Source of the DNA: Bacillus rubiinfantis
GTDB lineage: Bacteria > Bacillota > Bacilli > Bacillales > Cytobacillaceae
DNA length: 64,000 bases
Direction of reading: 5' to 3'
Assembly: GCA_000752035.1 (NCBI GenBank)
Contig: CCFE01000024.1
Coordinates: forward strand, 248,001 to 312,000
Below are positions 8,537 to 17,294 of the stretch, piece by piece. A program made the translations under genes and the position numbers. How positions within the stretch are numbered: the first letter of the stretch is position 1; the number at the start of each line of letters is the position of its first letter. Below the pieces are notes generated by a model that was not told the origin of the DNA, did not search any database, and worked only from the letters and a program-made list of their open reading frames with translations.

Positions 8537-9475
8537 TTAACTCACTTTTTCACTGTCCGCTTGATTCCCTAGACCTGTCAGCATCTTTGGATGAACAATA
8601 CATTCAAATGTATCATCCCTAGATAATTGTTGCATCGTAAATGAGACCAAACCCTTCGAACAGACATATTCGGTGTCCTGATGTTGAATGATAATCTTAT
8701 CTGGTCTAACAGCAGCTAAAAGCTGGTGTTCTTGTCCAACCACACTATAGGGAACAATTCTTAATCGACCTTGCCATTCATTCGGTAATTCTTCACTAGC
8801 CATGATGAGTGCTTCTGGATCTGCTGCTAATTTTTGAATATGTTCCGGAAACAAATCCGTCTGACGGTTGATGGAAACAAACATAACCGGAAGTCTGGAC
8901 ATTGGGTCGTAAAGCTGATTTCCGCTATCAATGAGACCTTTAAAGGAATAAGTTTCTTTATCAATTACCACCTGAACATAAACAACCTGATCATATTGAA
9001 TTTTTGTCATTTCCATCATTTGAATATTTTTTTGGGAAAAATGCCAGGCAATTGGGAAACCAAGCAAAACAAAAAGCCAGCTAATCGGATCGCCAAACCC
9101 CTTTACACTTGCTAAAAGGAGCTCTTCAGTAAGGCTGTCATCATATTGAGAGAAATAATGGGCTCCAATTAATCCCCCGCCGATTAAAAACGTTGTCACA
9201 TATAACGTCATTACAGCTTTTAAAAAGAATGTGAGTCGTTTATATCCAAATGTTACAAGCACCATGACTAGCGAACAAAATAATTTGGCGATAGGATGAG
9301 TGGAATAGACATTTAATGGCGTAAACGACAATAAAATAATCAATGAACCAACCAATCCTCCCGCTGCTATTCTCCATAACCGGGTTCTTCTTTTGAGAAT
9401 AATAGCTGTTAAATACAGAAGGAGGCTGTCAAATAAGAAATTCAGAGCCCAGATAATATCCAAATAAACGACCAC
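8537..9475 (-). CDS. spoIIGA: sigmaE-processing aspartic protease SpoIIGA
   Basis: Membrane protease in the sporulation septum that cleaves pro-sigmaE after a signal from SpoIIR. Five hydrophobic segments occupy about residues 1-160. The soluble protease domain carries the active-site motif LIDSGNQLYDP near residue 186. Start GTG 9475 is favoured because GAGGAGG lies seven bases upstream; TTG 9478 is also possible. Length is 312 residues, normal. It shares the spoIIG operon with sigE. A candidate Spo0A-dependent promoter lies upstream. Confidence 0.96.
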   Translation of the reverse strand: MVVYLDIIWALNFLFDSLLLYLTAIILKRRTRLWRIAAGGLVGSLIILLSFTPLNVYSTHPIAKLFCSLVMVLVTFGYKRLTFFLKAVMTLYVTTFLIGGGLIGAHYFSQYDDSLTEELLLASVKGFGDPISWLFVLLGFPIAWHFSQKNIQMMEMTKIQYDQVVYVQVVIDKETYSFKGLIDSGNQLYDPMSRLPVMFVSINRQTDLFPEHIQKLAADPEALIMASEELPNEWQGRLRIVPYSVVGQEHQLLAAVRPDKIIIQHQDTEYVCSKGLVSFTMQQLSRDDTFECIVHPKMLTGLGNQADSEKVS

Positions 9476-9530
9476 CAAGCTTCCTCCTCTAACATACTCT
9501 GGAATGAGGCGCTACTACGTTTATGAAAAA

Positions 9531-9563
9531 GTATAACCTACCATTAGCCTTGAAGTGTGTCAC
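9531..9563 (-). promoter_or_regulatory. candidate spoIIG promoter with long spacer
   Basis: Minus-strand GTGACA (9558-9563) and TTATAC (9531-9536) are separated by 21 bases. An over-long spacer is the known hallmark of the Spo0A-activated B. subtilis spoIIG promoter. Two TTTGACTTT / TCTGACATT sequences (about 9609-9628), one helical turn apart, resemble imperfect 0A boxes. This is inferred from pattern only. Confidence 0.4.
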
Positions 9564-9636
9564 TTTCTGTAACCAAAAAATCAGAAATTTCCACTATTAA
9601 CGGCAGAAAATGTCAGAGAAAGTCAAAAGCACTAAT

Positions 9637-9680
9637 AAAAAAACTTGAGGCATGGTCGTTAGCTTGACCATGCCTCAAGT
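9637..9680 (-). terminator. intrinsic terminator of ftsZ
   Basis: Perfect 15-base-pair inverted repeat (9643-9657 and 9666-9680) with an eight-base loop, followed on the minus strand by seven T residues. It closes the ftsA-ftsZ unit before spoIIGA. Confidence 0.95.
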
Positions 9681-9696
9681 GTTCCTGTTATAACTA

Positions 9697-10836
9697 TTAT
9701 CTTCTGCGATTTCGATTGCGTAAGAAAGTTGGAATATCTAATGTTTCTTCTTGAAATGTATTATTGTTGTTAGTACGGACCGGTTCTTGTACTGGTTCTT
9801 CACGCTTTTGTTCACGCTTTAAATTGTTTACCTGTGTTTTTGCTTGTCCAAAAGTAGGCCGGACTGCTTTTGGCTGTACCACTTCTTCATTAAAGCCAGT
9901 TGCAATCACAGTAACAATGATTTCATCCTTAAGATCTTCGTTAATAACGGAACCAAAAATCATGTTTACTTCTTGGTCAGACGCTGAAGCAACAATGTCC
10001 GCTGCTTCCTGTACTTCATATAGACTTAGGTTCGAGCCTCCAGATATATTCATCAAAACACCTTGGGCACCGTCAATTGAGGTTTCAAGCAATGGCGAGC
10101 TAATCGCTTTTTTGGCGGCCTCGGCGGCACGATTTTCTCCCGATGCCATACCAATTCCCATCAAGGCAGAGCCTTTATTTGACATAATCGTTTTAACATC
10201 TGCAAAGTCAAGGTTGATTAAGCCAGGGACAGCAATTAAATCAGAAATCCCTTGTACCCCTTGTCGGAGGACATTATCAGCTTCTCTAAACGCTTCAAGC
10301 ATTGGTGTACTCTTATCTACAATCTCTAACAGACGATCATTCGGAATAACGATTAACGTATCCACGGCTTCTTTCATCGCACCAATTCCACCAGAAGCCT
10401 GATTTGCTCGTTTTTTACCTTCAAATGTAAATGGACGAGTTACTACACCAACAGTTAATGCGCCCAGATTTCTAGCAATTTGGGCAATGACTGGAGCTGC
10501 ACCAGTTCCAGTGCCGCCGCCCATACCTGCAGTAACAAACACCATATCAGCACCGCGTAATGCTTCCTCAAGTTGTTCCTTACTTTCTTCCGCGGCTTTT
10601 TTTCCAACCTCAGGATTTGCTCCGGCTCCCAACCCCCGGGTTATTTTCGCGCCAATTTGCATTCTTACTTCTGCTTTTGATAGATTTAACGCTTGAGCGT
10701 CGGTATTTACAGCAATAAATTCGACACCTTGGACACCATGTTCAATCATTCGATTAACTGCATTATTGCCGCCGCCGCCCACTCCGATTACTTTTATCGT
10801 TGCCAGAGAATCTAAATTCGTATCAAATTCCAACAT
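9697..10836 (-). CDS. ftsZ: cell division GTPase FtsZ
   Basis: Tubulin homologue whose GTP-dependent filaments treadmill at midcell and organise the divisome. The 379 residues contain the nucleotide-binding GGGGNNAVNRM, the tubulin signature GGGTGTGAAPV near 105, and the T7 loop region NLDFADVKTIM near 208. A variable polar linker (about 315-360) leads to the C-terminal partner-binding peptide TLDIPTFLRNRNRRR, which contacts FtsA, SepF and EzrA. The ribosome site AGGAGG lies seven bases before ATG 10836. It is transcribed with ftsA. Confidence 0.98.
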   Translation of the reverse strand: MLEFDTNLDSLATIKVIGVGGGGNNAVNRMIEHGVQGVEFIAVNTDAQALNLSKAEVRMQIGAKITRGLGAGANPEVGKKAAEESKEQLEEALRGADMVFVTAGMGGGTGTGAAPVIAQIARNLGALTVGVVTRPFTFEGKKRANQASGGIGAMKEAVDTLIVIPNDRLLEIVDKSTPMLEAFREADNVLRQGVQGISDLIAVPGLINLDFADVKTIMSNKGSALMGIGMASGENRAAEAAKKAISSPLLETSIDGAQGVLMNISGGSNLSLYEVQEAADIVASASDQEVNMIFGSVINEDLKDEIIVTVIATGFNEEVVQPKAVRPTFGQAKTQVNNLKREQKREEPVQEPVRTNNNNTFQEETLDIPTFLRNRNRRR

Positions 10837-10877
10837 GAAAAATCCTCCTAATTCGTCGATATTCCTTTTCGCGTATC

Positions 10878-12170
10878 CTATTCAAAAAAGTAACCAAGGA
10901 ATTTTTTTACTTTTGATGTCATTTTTTCTTCAGGATGTTTTTCTACCTTTGCTTTTGGCTGCTGCTTTGGTAATTTTTTTTCGCTCGTTACAGAAACAGG
11001 TTCCTGCGAGCTGACAGTTCCCCCTGGCAATCTAGCATTCTTATAAGCATATTTAATTAGGCCAACTGCAGTCGTATATTGAGGTTCTCTCACACCAATA
11101 TAATCAGGCCGGGCAAGCCGTACAGGATTATTAAACATATCCTGAGCAAGCTCCAATACCCCTTGCATGTTTGCGGTTCCACCTGTTAGGACGAATCCAC
11201 CTGGTAATTCTTTCACATCCATGCGTTTTAATTCGTTAGCAACAAGTTCAAATATCTCTTCCATTCTTGCCTCAATAATTTCAGAAACATAAAGTTGGTT
11301 AAACTGTTGATGCTGATCACTTCCAATTATCGGTACGCTGAAAAATTCTTCTTCCGAAGCGTGATCATAAAAGGCATGTCCATACTTCACCTTAATATTT
11401 TCTGCATCCTCTGTAGACGTGTGTAAAACTTTTGATAGGTCATTCGTGATTAAATCACCGCCTACTGGAATTACACTGGTTGCTTTCAAAAACCCTTCTT
11501 CAAACACTGCTATTGTTGTCGATCCCCCGCCAATATCAATTAGGGCAACGCCTAAGTTTTTTTCATCTCTTGACAGAGCATAATCACCGGCAGCAAGCGG
11601 CTGAAGTATTATATCAGAAAAACTTAGACCCGCACGTTCAACACAACGGATGATATTCGCCAGAACCGAATTCGAACCGGTTACGAGGATACCATCCATC
11701 TCTAAGCGAACACCAATCATCCCACGCGGATCGTTAATTTCGTCTTTACCATCCAAAATAAACTGCTTTTGAATGACTCCCATATTTACTCTCTCTGGTG
11801 GTATGGATCCTGCATAAGCAGCTTCAATGACTCGGGTTACATCCTCATTGGTTATTTCACGATTTTGCCCGGATACAGCAACGATGCCATGACATGGCTG
11901 AAGCATAATATTATGTCCAGGAATGCCGACAACTACTTCATTAATCTCCAATCCGACCATTCTTTCCGCTTGCTCTATCGCCCGTTTAATAGAATGAACG
12001 GTGTCATCCATATCAACAATTGACCCTTTACGCAAGCCTTCAGAATCTACATTGCCTACACCAATTATATTTAACGAGCCTTTTCCCGAGTCGTTGACCA
12101 TTTCACCAATGATAACCTTTACACTGGATGTACCGATGTCAAGACTAACATATATTTCATTGCTGTTCAT
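10878..12170 (-). CDS. ftsA: cell division protein FtsA
   Basis: Actin-like ATPase that tethers FtsZ filaments to the membrane. Phosphate-binding loops include VSLDIGTSSVKVIIGE near the start and VALIDIGGGSTTIAVFE near 200; the C-terminal KVKKFLGYFFE is the amphipathic membrane-targeting helix. A basic, proline-containing linker precedes it (about 385-420). ATG 12170 has a strong AAGGAGGTG site. It lies 41 bases upstream of ftsZ. Upstream is a candidate sigmaH promoter, as for the B. subtilis ftsAZ operon. Length is 430 residues. Confidence 0.97.
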   Translation of the reverse strand: MNSNEIYVSLDIGTSSVKVIIGEMVNDSGKGSLNIIGVGNVDSEGLRKGSIVDMDDTVHSIKRAIEQAERMVGLEINEVVVGIPGHNIMLQPCHGIVAVSGQNREITNEDVTRVIEAAYAGSIPPERVNMGVIQKQFILDGKDEINDPRGMIGVRLEMDGILVTGSNSVLANIIRCVERAGLSFSDIILQPLAAGDYALSRDEKNLGVALIDIGGGSTTIAVFEEGFLKATSVIPVGGDLITNDLSKVLHTSTEDAENIKVKYGHAFYDHASEEEFFSVPIIGSDQHQQFNQLYVSEIIEARMEEIFELVANELKRMDVKELPGGFVLTGGTANMQGVLELAQDMFNNPVRLARPDYIGVREPQYTTAVGLIKYAYKNARLPGGTVSSQEPVSVTSEKKLPKQQPKAKVEKHPEEKMTSKVKKFLGYFFE

Positions 12171-12259
12171 TCTCTGGCACCTCCTTAAGATTTCCTTTCA
12201 GTCGAACAACAATTTCTCAGGTAAACTTGTGAACTCTTATATTCATATCTTATAAAATT

Positions 12260-12284
12260 ATTCGTCACAACTGAATGATTCCCT
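12260..12284 (-). promoter_or_regulatory. candidate sigmaH promoter of ftsAZ
   Basis: AGGGAAT (12278-12284), a 13-base spacer and CGAAT (12260-12264) approximate the sigmaH pattern AGGAWWT-N13-RGAAT. B. subtilis ftsAZ has a sigmaH promoter that boosts division proteins at sporulation onset. The match is good but not exact. Confidence 0.5.
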
Positions 12285-12294
12285 TTAAAAATTT

Positions 12295-12657
12295 TCAACT
12301 TTTTTCTATTTTTTCTTTGTCTGTTGACCATTTTGTCAATAATATTCTACGGATTACGGCTATATTTTGAAACAGGCGAACCCCGAATGCAAATACAGCC
12401 GCTAAGTATAAGTCTACACCAAGATGTACACCGAGAAAAGCTAAACTTGCAGCTAGTATTATATTAAAAAAGAAACCTGAAACAAATACTTTTTCGTCAT
12501 AAATATTTTGTAAATATGCCCTAATCCCACCAAATAATGTATCTAGTGCTGCTAGTACAGCAATCGACAAGTAATTAGAATATTCTTCTGGAATGCGAAA
12601 ATCTGTTAAAAGGCCCAGAGTAATGCCAACTATTAAACCAATAAACGGCAGCCACAT
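12295..12657 (-). CDS. sbp: small basic protein Sbp (DUF1290)
   Basis: Integral membrane protein of 120 residues with hydrophobic stretches at about 2-18, 26-48, 58-78 and 82-100 and a lysine-rich tail. The family is found next to ftsA in Firmicutes and its function is unknown. ATG 12657 overlaps the ylxX stop codon (TAATG). The position between ylxX and ftsA is as in B. subtilis. Confidence 0.92.
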   Translation of the reverse strand: MWLPFIGLIVGITLGLLTDFRIPEEYSNYLSIAVLAALDTLFGGIRAYLQNIYDEKVFVSGFFFNIILAASLAFLGVHLGVDLYLAAVFAFGVRLFQNIAVIRRILLTKWSTDKEKIEKS

Positions 12658-13373
12658 TATGAACCGCCCCCTTCTTTAACCGGCTCGAGATACTGAATCC
12701 TAATTGGATTGCTGTAGGCAGGGACCTTGATACTGGCAGAAGGTTTCCCTACTTTCAGCCGCAAACTTTCTATAAAAAACTCATCTTGGGCTTTTGAGAC
12801 GGTCATCTGGTTGTACAACTTCTCTGCAGTAGCCTGATCGTTTACGACGACTTTAATTTCTAGCGGTAGCTTGTTTATTGTATGACCATCAATTTTTGTT
12901 TCTTTATTTATATCTCTGATGACCGTAGTATTTATGATTCTTTGGTCATCAATCGCTACATATTTTGCATCATACATATTTAATTCATTTAATAATCTTT
13001 GCAGCAGTTCCGGCGATATAGTATTTGCCATTGGTTTACCTTCAGTCGTTGCTTCGATTGCCGCTTCGATTATTAAGGTAATCCCTGGTCCTGTAATATC
13101 CGTTACCCCTGCTTCTGTCTTTAATTCTTCTAATGTATCTCTCAATGCCTGCTCCTTATTTTGTTTTCGCTTAGAATCGTAGGCAGCAAGCTTTTCCTCC
13201 GTTAGGCGAATTTCCGCTAACAAGTTACTTTGAACTTCTTTCTCATTTAATAACGCTTCCCGTAGCTGCCAAATATCACGCGTATCCCGCTCCACAGGTT
13301 GCTGGACTGTTTGGAATTGTACAGCCAGCATAAAACCGATGACTACAGTAATGAAAGTAAAAGTTACCATCAC
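12657..13373 (-). CDS. ylxX: DUF881-family membrane protein YlxX
   Basis: Single-pass membrane protein with a coiled-coil segment (about 28-75) and an external DUF881 domain; function unknown, tied to the division cluster. The coordinates given start at GTG 13373, but its ribosome site (AAGGTG) abuts the ATG that follows. A CTG at 13388 gives the better arrangement: TTAGGTG seven bases upstream and an N-terminus LEKKKVMVTFTF with lysines in front of the membrane helix. It overlaps sbp at TAATG. About 238 residues, as in relatives. Confidence 0.92.
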   Translation of the reverse strand: MMVTFTFITVVIGFMLAVQFQTVQQPVERDTRDIWQLREALLNEKEVQSNLLAEIRLTEEKLAAYDSKRKQNKEQALRDTLEELKTEAGVTDITGPGITLIIEAAIEATTEGKPMANTISPELLQRLLNELNMYDAKYVAIDDQRIINTTVIRDINKETKIDGHTINKLPLEIKVVVNDQATAEKLYNQMTVSKAQDEFFIESLRLKVGKPSASIKVPAYSNPIRIQYLEPVKEGGGS

Positions 13374-13429
13374 CTTTTTCTTTTCCAGTTTTTTTCACCT
13401 AACCTTTATTAAAACCTATGGTGCCGGAA

Positions 13430-14125
13430 TCAATTTCCTAAGATAGGATGAAAGATCAATTGATCAACCTTTTCTAGTTTAAAAATAATATGATCATTCA
13501 CCAGCTGATCCTTCACGCCCCCAGTTAAATTTAATGAAGAGGCGAGGATGTCAGGGTCTCCGATGGCAGAAATCTCAAACGGTGCCGGATGAGGTACGCC
13601 ATCTACTGTTATGACCGGACCATTGCAGACAATATACGAATGACTTGATAACCTTTGTCCATTAATGGCTACCGCTGCAGCTCCCGATATGTATAGTTCA
13701 TTAACAACTTTGAAAACGTGAGATTCGTGAACAATATAATTATTCACATTTTCATCATTGGGATTATACGCACCGTCAGATAATGTAATTTTTACTCCAT
13801 TTCCTTTTACCTTCACCTTACCTAAATACAGGCGAAGCTTGTCTGCATCCTCTGCCAAATTTGAAAATACCTGTGCCTCTTTCGCGAATTCCTTTTCATT
13901 TAGTTGAACTTCGACTTGTTTTTGTGATAATTCTTTTTGTAGCCGTCGGTTTTCTTCCTCTTGCTCTATTAATTTATTTCTCAGCTCAAGAGTCTGTTTA
14001 TATTGCTGATCAGTCAGTTTCGGTTGTTCATTTTCTGTATTTGTCAAATGGTAGGAGAAGGCTATCATAAAGCCGAGAACCAGACTAACAAGGGACAAAA
14101 TAACATGATTCCCTTTTACCTTCAT
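13430..14125 (-). CDS. ylxW: DUF881-family membrane protein YlxW
   Basis: Paralogue of YlxX: one N-terminal membrane helix (about 7-27), a coiled coil rich in E/Q/K (about 38-90), then the extracellular DUF881 domain (GVKITLSDGAYNP and SGAAAVAINGQRLSS). Function is unknown. ATG 14125 follows the divIB stop codon TAG directly, and AGAGGT within the end of divIB is the ribosome site. Length is 231 residues. The ylxW-ylxX pair probably arose by duplication. Confidence 0.92.
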   Translation of the reverse strand: MKVKGNHVILSLVSLVLGFMIAFSYHLTNTENEQPKLTDQQYKQTLELRNKLIEQEEENRRLQKELSQKQVEVQLNEKEFAKEAQVFSNLAEDADKLRLYLGKVKVKGNGVKITLSDGAYNPNDENVNNYIVHESHVFKVVNELYISGAAAVAINGQRLSSHSYIVCNGPVITVDGVPHPAPFEISAIGDPDILASSLNLTGGVKDQLVNDHIIFKLEKVDQLIFHPILGN

Positions 14126-14899
14126 CTAATTAACCTCTTTTTCCTCATCTTCAGTTTCAAAGGCTTTAAAATATGAACCTACTTCTAAATCGATAATGCC
14201 CTTTTTATTGTGATTCAATTGACTAATAATTGCAGGATAATGTTTCATTTTATCACTAAAACTTCGTAATGTTGCACTGACCTCAAAACCGTCGTTCATG
14301 AATAAGGAAATATGATATGGGTCTGTTTTGGATGGAGTAAAATGAATTTCGGAAATAGAATTTACAATTTCATTAGGAAGTGATTGTAAACTGTTTGTCA
14401 TTTCCTTTAGGGCAGCCCCTTCTTTGAACTCGAATAAAATCGGAGAATTAATCGGAATGCTGCTAGTCTTTTTATCTGTTATCACCTTGCCATTTTCCAT
14501 TATTGGATAATAAAATTGTTCTTTTTTTAAGTAAGCAATACGCTTATGTTCTTTTACCTTAATAGTAACAGTGTTAGGCCACTGAATCGTAATTTCAGCA
14601 TTTTTTACTTCTGAGAGCTGCTTAAGCTTGGCAATAAGCTCCTGCTGCTTTACTTTCCAAATATTAGTCTTTCGTGTCAATCCGCTTTTACGAATAATTT
14701 CCTGATCGGAATAGATGTCATTTCCGACAACATGAATTGATTTAACCCGGCTTAGAGGAGATTGGATGTAGGCAATAATGGAAATCATGGCAAAAAACAT
14801 GATTAATAAGAAAACAAGTCTTCTATTTGCCTTTCTCCTTCTCTGTTCCTTTAATTTTGGAATGCGATCCTCAAGTGCAACGATTTTTCCTTTTTCCAT
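14126..14899 (-). CDS. divIB: cell division protein DivIB (FtsQ)
   Basis: Bitopic divisome protein that complexes with DivIC and FtsL and controls septal peptidoglycan synthesis. A basic cytoplasmic segment (RRRKANRR) precedes one membrane helix (about 29-48), then a POTRA domain starting VKSIHVVGNDIYSDQEI and a beta domain. ATG 14899 (MEKGKIVALED) is chosen because GGTGGAGG lies eight bases upstream; a GTG five codons earlier overlaps it. Length is 257 residues. A terminator after murB separates this unit from murG-murB. Confidence 0.95.
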   Translation of the reverse strand: MEKGKIVALEDRIPKLKEQRRRKANRRLVFLLIMFFAMISIIAYIQSPLSRVKSIHVVGNDIYSDQEIIRKSGLTRKTNIWKVKQQELIAKLKQLSEVKNAEITIQWPNTVTIKVKEHKRIAYLKKEQFYYPIMENGKVITDKKTSSIPINSPILFEFKEGAALKEMTNSLQSLPNEIVNSISEIHFTPSKTDPYHISLFMNDGFEVSATLRSFSDKMKHYPAIISQLNHNKKGIIDLEVGSYFKAFETEDEEKEVN

Positions 14900-14956
14900 C
14901 AAAAATACCTCCACCTTAAGTGGTGATGTATAGCTTGTCCATTACTATAAAGAGAA

Positions 14957-14983
14957 AACAAACGGCACGAAGATTCATGCCGT
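14957..14983 (-). terminator. intrinsic terminator of murB
   Basis: Ten-pair stem (14962-14971 with 14974-14983, one wobble pair) followed on the minus strand by TTGTTTTC. It lies between murB and divIB. The T tract is imperfect. Confidence 0.65.
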
Positions 14984-15064
14984 CATGTTTTTTCATAGTG
15001 ATTGCAAACAAAATAATATCATTAATTATAGCATAAAATTTGTCATCTTTGAGATGTTTTCGAG

Positions 15065-15973
15065 TTATTTTCTCCCGATTATTTCTACCTCAGTTTCCAT
15101 TTTAACACCATACAGATTGAATATGGTATCCTTAACATGATCAATGAGGGCGAGAACATCATTGGCCGTAGCATTCCCAGCATTCACAATAAAATTACCG
15201 TGCATCGTGGAAATTTCCGCCCCACCAATTCTATGCCCTTTTAAACCGGCAGACTCAATAAGCTTCCCGGCAAAATTAGGCAGCGGATTGCGGAAAATAC
15301 TGCCAGCACAAGGGTAGTTCCAAGGCTGCGTCACTTTTCGGTAATCTTTATTTTTTTGCATGAGGGCAACAATTTCTTCGCGGTTCCCTTCAGATAACTG
15401 AAACACCGCCTCAACAACAATCCCTGGACGTTTCTTTTGAAGGACTGATGTTCGATAGGAAAAGTCCATTTCAGTATTCGACAGCCATTCCATCGTTCCA
15501 TCAGCAAATAAGATATGCGCCTTCGTTAATACTTTGCTAATATCAGAGCCATGCGCTCCGGCATTCATATAAACAGCACCGCCAACTGAACCAGGGATGC
15601 CGCTGGCAAACTCTAAACCGGAGAGTCCTTTTCGGCTTATTAATGTTGCTAGACTAACGAGCGAGTATCCACCGCCAACTGTTATTTCTGTCCCATTTAT
15701 TTCCAGACCGTTGATACCAGCACCAAGCTTTATTACAACCCCATCGATTCCTTTATCAGAGACTAACAGATTGGAGCCTCGGCCAATAGCCCGCCAATTA
15801 ATTCCATGCTTTTTGATAACGCCCATGACCTTTTGCAATTTTTCAATTGATGATGGCTCAATGAATAAGGCGGCCGGCCCGCCAATTTTTATTGTCGTGT
15901 GACTTGCAAGTGGTTCGTTTTCCTTTACTTTGCCGACATCCAGTGCAAGTAATTCTGTCTTTATCTCTTTCAC
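15065..15973 (-). CDS. murB: UDP-N-acetylenolpyruvoylglucosamine reductase MurB
   Basis: FAD- and NADPH-dependent enzyme that completes UDP-MurNAc synthesis. FAD-binding elements GRGSNLLVSD and GIPGSVGGAVYMNAGAHG lie near residues 63 and 125. The proton-donor serine is in CAGSIFRNP (about 226) and the C-terminal ETEVEIIG provides the catalytic glutamate. Substrate loop YRTSVLQ is type II-like, as in Gram-positives. It follows murG in the same unit and ends at a terminator. Length is 302 residues. Confidence 0.97.
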   Translation of the reverse strand: MKEIKTELLALDVGKVKENEPLASHTTIKIGGPAALFIEPSSIEKLQKVMGVIKKHGINWRAIGRGSNLLVSDKGIDGVVIKLGAGINGLEINGTEITVGGGYSLVSLATLISRKGLSGLEFASGIPGSVGGAVYMNAGAHGSDISKVLTKAHILFADGTMEWLSNTEMDFSYRTSVLQKKRPGIVVEAVFQLSEGNREEIVALMQKNKDYRKVTQPWNYPCAGSIFRNPLPNFAGKLIESAGLKGHRIGGAEISTMHGNFIVNAGNATANDVLALIDHVKDTIFNLYGVKMETEVEIIGRK

Positions 15974-16036
15974 TTAAACCACCCTCTCTTTCAATTCAAT
16001 CTTTTTACTGTAATGTATGCAAGAAATGAACTGGGA

Positions 16037-17140
16037 CTACTTTTGATTTTCTTTTCCCAGCTGTTGAATAACTTTATATAGCCTTGAAGCAGAGTCGGGA
16101 ACACCGAGTTTTCTTGACTGCAGCTTCATCTCTTCAATTGTTTGTTTATTTAATAAAATCCGTTCAATATGAGCAATCAATGAATTACTCGTTAAATCTT
16201 TCTCAATCACTAATTCTGCCGCCCCGTGCTCACTGAGCGAGCGGGCATTTTTTTCTTGATGATTGTTAGTTACATATGGACTAGGAATTAAGATGCTTGG
16301 AATTCCTAATGACGTAAGCTCAGCAAGTGTTGTCGCTCCCGCCCGTGAAACAACTAAATCCATTCCCGCCAGCACTTCCGGCATATTATGAATGAATGGC
16401 TTAATGACAACATTGTCAGGGTTGCCGACAAGCTCTGCTTCCTTTTTAATGTCTTCATAATGAACATCCCCGGTTACATAGAGCACTTGATACGGTTTAC
16501 CAACAAATTGTGGTAATGATTTAACAACCGCTTCATTAATAGGTCGAGCTCCGCGGCTGCCGCCAAAAATTAATACAGCAGGTGTTGTCGGCTTAAGACC
16601 GACTGAAAGCCGCCCTTTAATTCCATCCTTGCCAATTACTTCCGAAGCACGCGGATTGCCCGTAAAAATGGTTTTTTCACGTGGGAAAAAATCTTTTGCT
16701 TCCTCAAAGCAAATCGCAATTTTATTTACATAGCGACTTAAAAATTTATTTGTCAGCCCAGGTACACTATTTTGTTCATGAATCATAGTTGGAATTTTTA
16801 GTTTTGCCGCAGCATACACTACGGGTCCGCATACATAACCACCAGTTCCGATCACAATATCAGGTTTAAAGGCTTTTAAATATTGCTTACTATCTCGCAC
16901 TCCTTTAAGAAAACGGACAACCGTTTTTACATTCTCAATTGACAGTTTTCGCCTAAATCCAGTGATATGAATGGACTTAAAAGGGATATTTTCCCGTGGA
17001 ACAAGCTGACTTTCTAATCCATTTTGTGTACCTATATATAAAAACTCAGCATCTTTATTTACCTTTTGAATTTCCCTAATTAGTGCGAGAGCAGGATAAA
17101 TGTGACCCCCGGTCCCACCGCCGCTGACTACTATTTTCAT
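16037..17140 (-). CDS. murG: lipid II synthase MurG (GlcNAc transferase)
   Basis: Peripheral membrane GT-B glycosyltransferase that adds GlcNAc to lipid I, giving lipid II. The N-terminal glycine-rich loop SGGGTGGHIYPALAL, the second G-loop FGGSRGARPINEAV (about 195) and the UDP-GlcNAc site VSRAGATTLAEL (about 265) are intact. ATG 17140 has TGAGGTGAG upstream. It is separated from spoVE by a terminator and transcribed with murB. Length is 367 residues. Confidence 0.97.
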   Translation of the reverse strand: MKIVVSGGGTGGHIYPALALIREIQKVNKDAEFLYIGTQNGLESQLVPRENIPFKSIHITGFRRKLSIENVKTVVRFLKGVRDSKQYLKAFKPDIVIGTGGYVCGPVVYAAAKLKIPTMIHEQNSVPGLTNKFLSRYVNKIAICFEEAKDFFPREKTIFTGNPRASEVIGKDGIKGRLSVGLKPTTPAVLIFGGSRGARPINEAVVKSLPQFVGKPYQVLYVTGDVHYEDIKKEAELVGNPDNVVIKPFIHNMPEVLAGMDLVVSRAGATTLAELTSLGIPSILIPSPYVTNNHQEKNARSLSEHGAAELVIEKDLTSNSLIAHIERILLNKQTIEEMKLQSRKLGVPDSASRLYKVIQQLGKENQK

Positions 17141-17261
17141 TTTCTCACCTCAAAAAAGTTGCTAAACACATTCTACTATAAAAACAAATGAAAAAAAGCC
17201 TATGAAAAAATAATGTTATTGAAATGTAATGGAATACTTAGTATTTTTCCTTATATTAACA

Positions 17262-17289
17262 CAAAAAGAACCCTGTTACGAAACAGGGT
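17262..17289 (-). terminator. intrinsic terminator of spoVE
   Basis: Stem ACCCTGTT / AACAGGGT (17270-17277, 17282-17289) with a four-base loop, followed on the minus strand by TCTTTTTG. It closes the murE-spoVE unit. Confidence 0.85.
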
Positions 17290-17294
17290 ATTGT

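Noticed and set aside
9764..10402. 212-codon open frame on the plus strand
   Set aside because: It is wholly antisense to conserved ftsZ, has no ribosome site, and the composition is that of a reverse-strand shadow.
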